Positions 1 through 5,090 of a stretch of 6,446 nucleotides of DNA are shown here, one piece after another. Positions within the stretch are counted from its first letter, which is position 1; the number at the start of each line of letters is the position of its first letter. The DNA is from Chloroflexota bacterium (GTDB taxonomy: Bacteria > Chloroflexota > Anaerolineae > Anaerolineales > VGOW01), in the NCBI GenBank assembly GCA_016215145.1, contig JACRLA010000469.1, positions 1 through 6,446 of the forward strand. The letters are read 5' to 3'. Below the pieces are notes generated by a model. The model saw only the letters and a list, made by a program, of their open reading frames with translations. It was not told the origin of the DNA and did not search any database. The position numbers and the translations under genes are program-made.

Positions 1-382
1 ACTCGAAGCGGCTGCGCAACATCTCTTCGGCGCGGCGTGGGAGGTCTTGCACAATCTGCTGCAGGTCAACATTGAGATTGGAAATTTGGTTTACCGCATA
101 GATGCCAATACCTGTCGCCGAGGCAAGTAACAAGACGAGCAATATTAAATAGATCAAGCCAACCGCAAGCCCGCGTGAAAATTTGAATCGCACCACAAGA
201 AATGTAATCGCCGGGTTGAGCAAGTAGGCGATCATTACTGCGACGACCAGTGGCGGTATAAACGTCTCGAACTGCCAGATCGCCAACCCGCCTACAACAA
301 TGCCGAACAACGCGACTAACAATTTTGTCGTGCCGTTCCAGCGCGGTGAGGGATGTTCGTTAATGATTTGTTGTTCGCTCAT
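1..382 (-). CDS. AI-2E family transporter-like membrane protein, N-terminal part (gene runs off the left edge)
   Basis: Translating the minus strand from the ATG at 382 gives 127 open codons with no stop before the window edge. After a polar N-terminus (residues 1-19) there is a hydrophobic stretch at about 20-63 containing PPLVVAVMIAYLLNP, a signature of the AI-2E family (PF01594). A second hydrophobic segment follows at about 71-98, and a charged stretch begins near 106. Families of this type are inner-membrane proteins of about 350-400 residues with around eight membrane segments. Members have been linked to autoinducer-2 export or Na+/H+ antiport, but most have no proven substrate, so none is assigned here. 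The start is supported by an AGAGG sequence seven bases upstream. The gene follows the strong pnp terminator, so it is probably a separate transcription unit. The family call rests on the N-terminal pattern only, and most of the protein is not visible. Confidence 0.8.
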   Translation of the reverse strand, partial: MSEQQIINEHPSPRWNGTTKLLVALFGIVVGGLAIWQFETFIPPLVVAVMIAYLLNPAITFLVVRFKFSRGLAVGLIYLILLVLLLASATGIGIYAVNQISNLNVDLQQIVQDLPRRAEEMLRSRFE

Positions 383-389
383 AGTCACA

Positions 390-394
390 CCTCT
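390..394 (-). promoter_or_regulatory. Shine-Dalgarno site of the AI-2E-like gene
   Basis: On the minus strand AGAGG (within AGAGGTG) lies seven bases before the ATG at 382. It decides the start codon of the partial membrane-protein gene. Confidence 0.65.
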
Positions 395-417
395 ACTTGT
401 AACTCTTTTAAACCTTT

Positions 418-456
418 GAACGCTGATGACGCTGAACTTCGCTGATGAACGCTGAA
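418..456. repeat. Quasi-tandem short-word repeat (CGCTGA / GATGA words)
   Basis: The spacer between the pnp terminator and the AI-2E-like gene contains GAACGCTGATGACGCTGAA followed by CTTCGCTGATGAACGCTGAA. The words CGCTGATGA and GAACGCTGA recur without a strict period. No coding function is seen. The rest of the 383-530 spacer is A/T-rich and holds no convincing promoter that I could define, although one for the AI-2E-like gene is expected here. Confidence 0.55.
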
Positions 457-530
457 AACGTTGATTGCTTGATGACGATTTTACATTGCTTGCGATAAAA
501 AAAGAAATCCGCTTTCTATGAGAAATCTTT

Positions 531-571
531 AAAAAAAAAACACCGAGTGTTTTTCAAACACTCGGTGTTTT
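531..571 (-). terminator. Intrinsic terminator of pnp
   Basis: The arms 538-552 and 556-570 are exact inverted complements (15 bp, core ACACCGAGTGT) around a three-base loop; one more A/T pair (537/571) extends the stem. Read on the minus strand, the hairpin is followed by ten consecutive T (531-540). It begins 13 bases after the pnp stop codon. This is a textbook Rho-independent terminator oriented for pnp. On the plus strand only a weak TTTTGTT tract follows, so bidirectional function is doubtful. Confidence 0.93.
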
Positions 572-584
572 GTTGCAAAAAGGG

Positions 585-2816
585 TTATCGCCGTGGACCG
601 CGATCTCGATCCCCGCCTCTGAAACCGCCGCGATTGCCGCCACGATCTCGATCTCCGCCGGGGCGACCCCCGGAGGGCGGCTTGCGATCTTTTTCAATCG
701 CTTCTTCTGCCGTCCAGCCTTCGAGTACCGCTTGGCGTGAGAGACGAATCTTTCCCTGCGCGTCAACGGCAGTCACCATCACGGTTAACTCGTCGCCCAA
801 CTTGGCAACGTCTTCCACTTTGTTCACGCGGAAGTCTGCTAGTTGGCTGATGTGAACCAAACCATCGGTGCCGGGCAAAATTTCTACAAACGCGCCGAAG
901 TCGGCGACACGCACCACCTTGCCGGTGTAGATCGTGCCAACTTTAACGGATTCGGTCAGCCCTTCGATGATCTCGCGCGCCTTCGCCGCGCCTGCGGCGT
1001 CGGTTGTAGCAATGATCACCCGCCCATCATCTTCAATGTCAATCTTCACGCCGGTCTCATCTTGTATCTTTCGGATCATCTTACCGCCAGGTCCAATCAC
1101 CGCGCCAATCTTTTCGGGGTTGATGTGGATGGTGATGAGTCGCGGCGCGTGTTGCGATAGTTCGGCGCGCGGCGCAGCAAGGCAGGCTTTGATCACATCA
1201 AGTACTTTCATCCGTGCATCGCGTGCCTGATCTAACGCCTCGGACATTATTTGTGTGGTGAGTCCTTTGATCTTGATATCCATTTGCAAAGCGGTAATAC
1301 CCTTCGCTGTTCCGGCTACTTTGAAATCCATATCGCCCAGATGATCTTCAAGACCTTGAATGTCGGTGAGGATGGCGTGGCCGTCTTTGTCCATCACCAA
1401 ACCCATCGCAATACCGGCGACGGGCGCGGTGATCGGAACACCGGCATCCATCAATGCCAGAGTCGATCCGCAGACCGATGCCATGGATGTTGACCCGTTC
1501 GAAGACAGAGCTTCGGAGACCACGCGAAGTGTATAAGCGAAATCTTGTTCCGAAGGTAAAACCGGAATCAACGCCCGTTCCGCCAACGCCCCATGCCCCA
1601 CCTCACGACGCGACGACCCACGCAGTGGGCGCGTTTCGCCGGTACTGAAAGGCGGGAAGTTGTAGTGATGCATGTAGCGCTTCTCGTCTTCGGGCGAGAG
1701 TGTATCAAGTTCTTGCGCGTCACGCGGTGAACCCAGCGTGGCAAGCGACAACACTTGAGTCTCGCCGCGTGAGAAGAGTCCGCTGCCATGCGCGCGCGGG
1801 CTTAAACCTACTTCGGCAGAGAGCGGGCGAATGTCTTTGAGCCCGCGTCCATCGGGGCGCGCGCCTTGCTTGATGATCCGCGAGCGCACATTCTCTTGCA
1901 GAATGTCGTGCAGAATTTCTTTCACTTCGTTGGCAGACACTTCGGGCTTCGCGGCAAAGGCGGCAACCACGTCCGAGTCAATTGCATCCAGCGCGGCGAT
2001 TCGTTCTTCTTTACTGCCACTGCTCGCCAAGGCTTGGGCGATGCGCCCCGCTTCTTTCGTTTTCACTTCGGCGGCCAGTTCGGGCGCGTGAGCGAAGTGT
2101 TTGTAATCGCGTTTGGCTTTGCCAATTTCTTTCGCCATTTGCTCTTGCAGATCAATGATCGGTTGCAGTGATTTGTGACCAAACTCTAACGCCTTCACCA
2201 TTAACTCTTCAGAGACTTCTTGCGCGCCGCACTCAACCATCAAAATCGCGTCGCGTGTTCCGGCGATGCGGAGATCGAGTTCCGATTTTTCCATCGCGTC
2301 GAATGTCGGGTTGACCACCAACGCGCCGTCCACGTATCCCACGCGCACCGCGCCGATGGGACCATCGTACGGCGACACCCCAAACGGAATATCAGAAATG
2401 GTCAGGGCAATGCTCGCGCCGTTGATAGCCAAGATATCCGGTTGATGAACTTGATCAACGGAGAGTGAGGTGATGATTACTTGCACATCGTTGCGAAAAT
2501 CTTTGGGGAAGAGAGGGCGCAGAGGGCGATCCGTTAACCGCGCGGTGAGGATGGCGCCTTCGCTGGCGCGGCCTTCGCGGCGGAAGAACGAGCCGGGGAT
2601 GCGGCCTGCCGCATACAACTTTTCTTCGTAGTCCACGCTGAGGGGAAAGAAATCGATCCCCATTCGCGGTTCTTTGGACATGGTGGCGGTGGCGAGCAAC
2701 ATCGTATCGCCCACGCGCACGGTGACGGCGCCACCGGCGAGTCCGGCCAGTTTGCCGGTCTCAATGGTGATCGCATCGTTGCCAACGATCACTGTATATT
2801 GTTTTACTTCTGGCAT
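585..2816 (-). CDS. pnp: Polyribonucleotide nucleotidyltransferase (PNPase)
   Basis: This 743-residue protein has the complete PNPase layout: first RNase PH-like domain (about 10-145), helical linker (about 240-320), catalytic second RNase PH domain (about 325-550), KH domain (about 558-620, loop GPGG at 575-578) and S1 domain (about 622-697). Visible active-site features are the FFRRE loop (77-81), RPDGR (320-324), SRGETQ (349-354), NGSTSMASVCG (440-450) and D491/D497/K499 in DHLGDMDFK. The last three match E. coli D486, D492 and K494. The enzyme trims RNA 3' to 5' using phosphate and works in mRNA decay as a trimer. The tail after about 712 is a Gly/Arg/Asp-rich low-complexity segment (GGDRDRG twice), encoded partly by repeated GATCTCGATC at 602-611 and 644-653. 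The start is set by AAGGAG eight bases upstream. It lies downstream of rpsO, as in many bacteria, and ends before a strong terminator. Confidence 0.98.
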   Translation of the reverse strand: MPEVKQYTVIVGNDAITIETGKLAGLAGGAVTVRVGDTMLLATATMSKEPRMGIDFFPLSVDYEEKLYAAGRIPGSFFRREGRASEGAILTARLTDRPLRPLFPKDFRNDVQVIITSLSVDQVHQPDILAINGASIALTISDIPFGVSPYDGPIGAVRVGYVDGALVVNPTFDAMEKSELDLRIAGTRDAILMVECGAQEVSEELMVKALEFGHKSLQPIIDLQEQMAKEIGKAKRDYKHFAHAPELAAEVKTKEAGRIAQALASSGSKEERIAALDAIDSDVVAAFAAKPEVSANEVKEILHDILQENVRSRIIKQGARPDGRGLKDIRPLSAEVGLSPRAHGSGLFSRGETQVLSLATLGSPRDAQELDTLSPEDEKRYMHHYNFPPFSTGETRPLRGSSRREVGHGALAERALIPVLPSEQDFAYTLRVVSEALSSNGSTSMASVCGSTLALMDAGVPITAPVAGIAMGLVMDKDGHAILTDIQGLEDHLGDMDFKVAGTAKGITALQMDIKIKGLTTQIMSEALDQARDARMKVLDVIKACLAAPRAELSQHAPRLITIHINPEKIGAVIGPGGKMIRKIQDETGVKIDIEDDGRVIIATTDAAGAAKAREIIEGLTESVKVGTIYTGKVVRVADFGAFVEILPGTDGLVHISQLADFRVNKVEDVAKLGDELTVMVTAVDAQGKIRLSRQAVLEGWTAEEAIEKDRKPPSGGRPGGDRDRGGNRGGFRGGDRDRGPRR

Positions 2817-2824
2817 GAGTTTTT

Positions 2825-2830
2825 CTCCTT
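2825..2830 (-). promoter_or_regulatory. Shine-Dalgarno site of pnp
   Basis: AAGGAG on the minus strand, eight bases before the ATG at 2816. It is a near-consensus site and fixes the pnp start. Confidence 0.9.
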
Positions 2831-2854
2831 AACATGCGTTGGAAGAAAGCTCGC

Positions 2855-2923
2855 CAGTAAACAGTGGTGAAAATTGTAGGGCAAGATGGCATCTTGCCTT
2901 ACAACACTCACCACTGACTACTG
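2855..2923 (-). repeat. 69-base near-perfect palindrome in the pnp leader (long hairpin)
   Basis: The sequence is symmetric about base 2889. The inner arms 2874-2887 and 2891-2904 (TTGTAGGGCAAGAT against ATCTTGCCTTACAA) pair at 13 of 14 positions. Three unpaired bases on each side follow. The outer arms 2855-2870 and 2908-2923 pair at 14 of 16, including a perfect nine-base block (CAGTGGTGA against TCACCACTG). It lies between the rpsO terminator and the pnp ribosome site, so a pnp transcript initiated upstream, or readthrough from rpsO, would fold here into a long stem. In E. coli a comparable leader stem is the RNase III site through which PNPase represses its own synthesis; that role here is inference. 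It may alternatively be a dispersed palindromic repeat. Confidence 0.85.
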
Positions 2924-2946
2924 ACTGTGCTTCTCCCTATGTGATT

Positions 2947-2999
2947 AAAAAACGGACACCGCAATACGCTTTAGACCACGTTCCAAGCGCGGTGTCCGT
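2947..2999 (-). terminator. Intrinsic terminator of rpsO
   Basis: Arms ACGGACACCGC (2952-2962) and GCGGTGTCCGT (2989-2999) are perfect 11-bp complements around a 26-base loop. On the minus strand the stem is followed by TTTTTT (2947-2952). It starts 25 bases after the rpsO stop codon. The loop is long for a terminator, though a short inner CGCTT/AAGCG pairing is possible. Partial readthrough into pnp would match the known E. coli rpsO-pnp arrangement but is not shown here. Confidence 0.85.
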
Positions 3000-3024
3000 C
3001 CAATTTACATCAAAAAACTTTTTA

Positions 3025-3300
3025 CTACTTCGCTTTGCGCAAACCCAACTTCGTCACCAGATCCGTATACGACTTAGGGTTACTGCGATTGAGATAAGCA
3101 AGCAAGCGACGACGCTGACCGACCATCTTAAGCAAGCCGCGTCGCGATGAGACATCTTTTTTGTGAGTTCGCAAATGGTCGGTGAGGTAGGTAATGCGAT
3201 TGGTGAGCAGAGTTACTTGAACTTCTGCCGAGCCGGTGTCGGTATCGTGACGGTGATTCTCGTTAATGATTTGCGTTTTTTGTTCCTTTGTAAATGCCAT
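3025..3300 (-). CDS. rpsO: 30S ribosomal protein S15
   Basis: The product has 91 residues, close to the usual 89 of bacterial S15. Family signatures are visible: HDTDTGSAEVQV near the N-terminus (the Thr-Gly-Ser region that contacts 16S rRNA), LTNRITYLTDHL, HKKDVSSRRGLLKMVGQRRRLLAYL in two overlapping pieces, and a C-terminal YTDLVTKLGLRK. S15 is a primary binder of the 16S rRNA central domain and helps form intersubunit bridge B4. The ATG at 3300 (MAFTKEQ) is chosen rather than an in-frame ATG nine codons upstream. It has the family-like N-terminus and a perfect AGGAGGT eight bases before it, whereas the longer form would put that ribosome site inside the coding sequence. It is followed by its own terminator and then pnp, a widely conserved order. 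Confidence 0.97.
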   Translation of the reverse strand: MAFTKEQKTQIINENHRHDTDTGSAEVQVTLLTNRITYLTDHLRTHKKDVSSRRGLLKMVGQRRRLLAYLNRSNPKSYTDLVTKLGLRKAK

Positions 3301-3308
3301 GACGCCCG

Positions 3309-3315
3309 ACCTCCT
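3309..3315 (-). promoter_or_regulatory. Shine-Dalgarno site of rpsO
   Basis: AGGAGGT on the minus strand, eight bases before the ATG at 3300. It decides the start against the upstream in-frame ATG at 3327. Short flanking complements (CCCG at 3305-3308 on the plus strand and CGGG at 3320-3323) could close a small hairpin around it. Confidence 0.85.
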
Positions 3316-3341
3316 GTGGCGGGTCACCGCGTGAGCAGAAA

Positions 3342-3373
3342 AGTATAGTGAATCCGCTCAACGGTCTAGTCAA
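3342..3373 (-). promoter_or_regulatory. Possible rpsO promoter (TTGACT / TATACT, poor spacing)
   Basis: On the minus strand TTGACT (3368-3373) is a good -35 hexamer. TATACT (3342-3347) is a good -10, but the spacer is 20 bases, longer than the usual 16-18. With a 17-base spacer the -10 would be the poor CACTAT (3345-3350). It sits in the right place upstream of rpsO but is weakly supported. Confidence 0.3.
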
Positions 3374-3381
3374 CGCGCGAG

Positions 3382-3390
3382 ATTATACCA
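3382..3390 (-). promoter_or_regulatory. Possible extended -10 promoter upstream of rpsO
   Basis: The minus strand reads TGGTATAAT: a perfect TATAAT at 3382-3387 preceded by the TGn extension. No convincing -35 hexamer is seen 16-18 bases upstream, which is tolerated in extended -10 promoters. It would give an rpsO leader of about 75 bases. Confidence 0.42.
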
Positions 3391-3422
3391 TAGGGAAGAT
3401 GGCGGATCGCATATCGCCGATA

Positions 3423-3481
3423 CGTATCACTCATCACGTATCACGCATCACGCCATTCGCTATCACCACCCGCTATCTGCT
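3423..3481. repeat. Quasi-tandem repeat (CGTATCAC / CATCAC / GCTATC words) at the 3' end of the HEAT gene
   Basis: The words CGTATCAC, TCATCAC and GCATCACG recur, followed by CCATTCGC, GCTATCACC and GCTATCTGC. Bases 3472-3480 (GCTATCTGC) and 3453-3460 (CCATTCGC) reappear at 5766-5774 and 5774-5781, so this belongs to the same word family as the repeat after proS. It overlaps the last codons and the stop of the HEAT-repeat gene. Confidence 0.55.
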
Positions 3482-4279
3482 ACTCTTGCCTCTCAACACA
3501 CCGATCACCGCATCTTTTGTCTCGGCGTCTAATTTCTCTACCGAATGGCGGATGATCCAATCCGTATTTTTATCAATCGTATCTGCCCACGTCGAAAGAA
3601 AACGGGTCGTCTCTGCCGGTCCGCGCACCGACATTTCACGGATCACCCGCGCCACACTTTTGCGGATTTCAGAATCATCTTCCCGCATGACGCCGATCAA
3701 CGTGGATAACGCCAACGCCACGTCGCCGAAATTCCGCAACTTCGCCAGTGGCAGCAGACTCATCACCCCGAACTGTCTCTGGTGCTTATGCGGACTATTC
3801 ACCCACTCCCGCACCCGATCCAGCCTCAGGCGCGCGTCACACAATATCCACGCGCCGCCGACGTGGAGCGCCAACGCTTCGGCAAGTTCGAGATCATCCA
3901 ATTCGATGATCCAGCAATTCATCAGCGTCTCCACCTCGTTGGCTGAGGAATTAACAATAAGACCTAACAACTCAATCGCCAATAAGCGTTGTTCACGAAT
4001 AGGGTCAGCCCACAAGCGTTGAACCACCGGCAACGTAAACTGCGGGTAATTGGTGGCGACCTTTCGCAACCCGCCGATCAATGTTCGCATCACCATCGGC
4101 GGCGCGCCGTAGCTATTGAGCGGTGCATGAACCGTCACAGTCGAACTACGGCGAAAGAGCGGATCGCTATGCGCTTGAAAAAATTCCCGCGCTTCTTTGG
4201 CGAACGCTTCAGGCTCGTTATATAAATTCAGTAACTGCGCCGCTTCGATTCGGATTTGAGCTACGTCAATGGCAGGCAT
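3473..4279 (-). CDS. HEAT-repeat protein resembling the AlkD-type DNA alkylation repair family
   Basis: The 268-residue protein is mostly helical and soluble, with no signal peptide or membrane segment. Family-like segments are REQRLLAIELLGLIV (95-109), a middle segment with WIIELDDLELAEALA (123-137), RQFGVMSLLPLAK (168-180), and EIRKSVARVIREM (204-216) followed by GPAETTRFL. This pattern recalls PF08713, HEAT-like proteins that in AlkD remove N3- and N7-alkylpurines. By eye, the AlkD Trp-Trp-Asp...Asp region corresponds to D128-E134 here, so both Trp are missing and the catalytic Asp may be Glu. Glycosylase activity is therefore doubtful. A general HEAT scaffold is the main alternative. The ATG at 4279 has no Shine-Dalgarno sequence; upstream is pyrimidine-rich repeat. 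The stop TAG lies in a repeat (AGCAGATAG). It is the third of three small genes between proS and rpsO. Confidence 0.72.
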   Translation of the reverse strand: MPAIDVAQIRIEAAQLLNLYNEPEAFAKEAREFFQAHSDPLFRRSSTVTVHAPLNSYGAPPMVMRTLIGGLRKVATNYPQFTLPVVQRLWADPIREQRLLAIELLGLIVNSSANEVETLMNCWIIELDDLELAEALALHVGGAWILCDARLRLDRVREWVNSPHKHQRQFGVMSLLPLAKLRNFGDVALALSTLIGVMREDDSEIRKSVARVIREMSVRGPAETTRFLSTWADTIDKNTDWIIRHSVEKLDAETKDAVIGVLRGKSSR

Positions 4280-4283
4280 GGGG

Positions 4284-4361
4284 TTAGAGATTGGAGATTA
4301 GAGATTGGAGATTGGAAGTTTGGATTTTGGGATTTTTTGTTCATTGTTCATTGTTTCATTG
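4284..4361. repeat. Composite dispersed repeat, copy A (HEAT/GNAT spacer)
   Basis: Three blocks lie in order on the plus strand: GATTGGAGATTAGAGATTGG words, then GGAAGTTTGGATTTTGGGATT, then TTCATTG repeated as TTCATTGTTCATTGTTTCATTG (split here at 4340-4350 and 4350-4361). The same blocks in the same order occur at 4991-5090, between the next two genes. The TTCATTG block overlaps the GNAT stop codon (4356-4358). Read on the minus strand, the other end forms the pyrimidine-rich sequence just before the HEAT gene start. Confidence 0.8.
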
Positions 4362-4985
4362 TCCCCCCATCTTCTCCTCAAGTCGGCGTTTCACTTCCCC
4401 CCACTCCGCTTCAATGAAGCTATACATCACCGTGTCGCGCACGTAACCATCGTGACGCATCATATGCTTGCGTAAAACACCCTCCTTCACCGCGCCGAGT
4501 CGTTCAATGGCTTTTTGCGATTGCACGTTACGCAGATCGGTTTTGATCTGCAGTCGCACACAATGCAAAGTTTCAAAAGCATGTTTCAACAACAAATACT
4601 TGCACTCGGTGTTGATCGGCGTGCGCCACTCGCTCACTGCCAACCACGTCCACCCGATCTCCACCCGCCAATCGGCGCGCGAGATGTCCATATAGCGCGT
4701 GCTGCCAACTGCTTTGCCCTTTTCCAAATTGATGATGGCAAACGGAATCTGGTTCAACTCTTTGGCATCTTTGTGCGCGCTGCGAATCCACTCGACCGTA
4801 TCTTCAACAGAAGTGAACGCCCCGCGCCCACGCGACATATACGTCCAAATTTCCGGCGAGTTTCCTGCCATACATAAATCTGCCGCGTGTCGTTCCTCAA
4901 GCGGCAGCGGCTCCACCCTCACCCATTTGCCAGTGAGAGTCATCGGTTCAATTTTCATTGGATTAGTTGGTAAACGATCTATCAT
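4356..4985 (-). CDS. GNAT family N-acetyltransferase, RimJ/RimL-like
   Basis: The 209-residue product has the RimJ/RimL-type acetyltransferase layout (PF13302/COG1670). An N-terminal strand region (LTGKWVRVEPL, 17-27) is followed by helices. Then come the beta4-alpha3 segment VEIGWTWLAVSEW (108-120) leading into NTECKYLLLKHAFE (125-138), and the C-terminal N153-V-Q-S-Q-K-A-I-E-R-L-G-A block before EGVLRKHM. Such enzymes transfer acetyl from acetyl-CoA to an amine on a protein, antibiotic or small molecule. The substrate cannot be read here. The usual acetyl-CoA loop Q/RxxGxG/A is not evident: the matching stretch is WRTPINTE. The start is uncertain. The ATG at 4985 is used, but 4958 (MKIEPMTL) or 4943 would also keep the domain, and none has a Shine-Dalgarno sequence. 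The last two residue codons and the TGA stop reach into the TTCATTG repeat. Confidence 0.85.
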   Translation of the reverse strand: MIDRLPTNPMKIEPMTLTGKWVRVEPLPLEERHAADLCMAGNSPEIWTYMSRGRGAFTSVEDTVEWIRSAHKDAKELNQIPFAIINLEKGKAVGSTRYMDISRADWRVEIGWTWLAVSEWRTPINTECKYLLLKHAFETLHCVRLQIKTDLRNVQSQKAIERLGAVKEGVLRKHMMRHDGYVRDTVMYSFIEAEWGEVKRRLEEKMGGQ

Positions 4986-4990
4986 GAGTA

Positions 4991-5090
4991 ATTGAAGATT
5001 GGAGATTAGAGATTTGAGATTTGAAGTTTGAAATTTTGGATTTTGTTCATTGTTTCATTGTTCATTGTTCATTGTTTCATTGTTCATTTG
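4991..5090. repeat. Composite dispersed repeat, copy B (GNAT/phosphatase spacer)
   Basis: This has the same three-block order as copy A at 4284-4361. GATTGGAGATTAGAGATT words are followed by GAAGTTTGAAATTTTGGATTTT and then a longer run of TTCATTG units alternating with TTTCATTG up to about 5087. It is longer than copy A, mainly through more TTCATTG units. The TTCATTG block lies inside the phosphatase reading frame and encodes its Asn-rich last residues and stop. The other end lies directly before the GNAT start. Confidence 0.82.

Noticed and set aside
418..456. Operator or origin-like iterons upstream of the AI-2E gene
   Set aside because: The words have no fixed period, and there is no replication or regulator gene nearby; they look like the other low-complexity spacer repeats.
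501..530. Second terminator hairpin (AGAAA/TTTCT with T-run) between pnp and the AI-2E gene
   Set aside because: The stem is only five A/T-rich base pairs, and the strong hairpin just upstream already explains termination.
547..855. Plus-strand open frame with an Arg/Ser/Pro-rich product opposite the pnp 3' end
   Set aside because: It is the antisense shadow of the Gly/Arg-rich PNPase tail, has no ribosome site, and begins inside the terminator stem.
2874..2904. Promoter formed by TTGTAA and TACAAT within the pnp leader palindrome
   Set aside because: The spacer is 20 bases and the hexamers are simply the two ends of the inverted repeat; there is no independent support.
3301..3327. Nine-codon N-terminal extension of S15 from the ATG at 3327
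   Set aside because: The AGGAGGT ribosome site lies within this extension, and S15 proteins start at the MAFTKEQ-type position.
3348..4022. Plus-strand 224-codon open frame opposite the HEAT-repeat gene
   Set aside because: It overlaps the HEAT gene, which has coherent helical-repeat features. The plus-strand product shows no recognisable domain and the frame runs through the rpsO promoter region and repeats.
4515..4877. Plus-strand 120-codon open frame opposite the GNAT gene
   Set aside because: It is a shadow of a clear acetyltransferase frame; its product is Arg/His-rich low-information sequence with no start signals.
4284..5090. CRISPR array suggested by regular short units between 4284 and 5090
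   Set aside because: The units are 7-10 bases with no constant repeat plus unique spacers of CRISPR length, and there are no cas genes.
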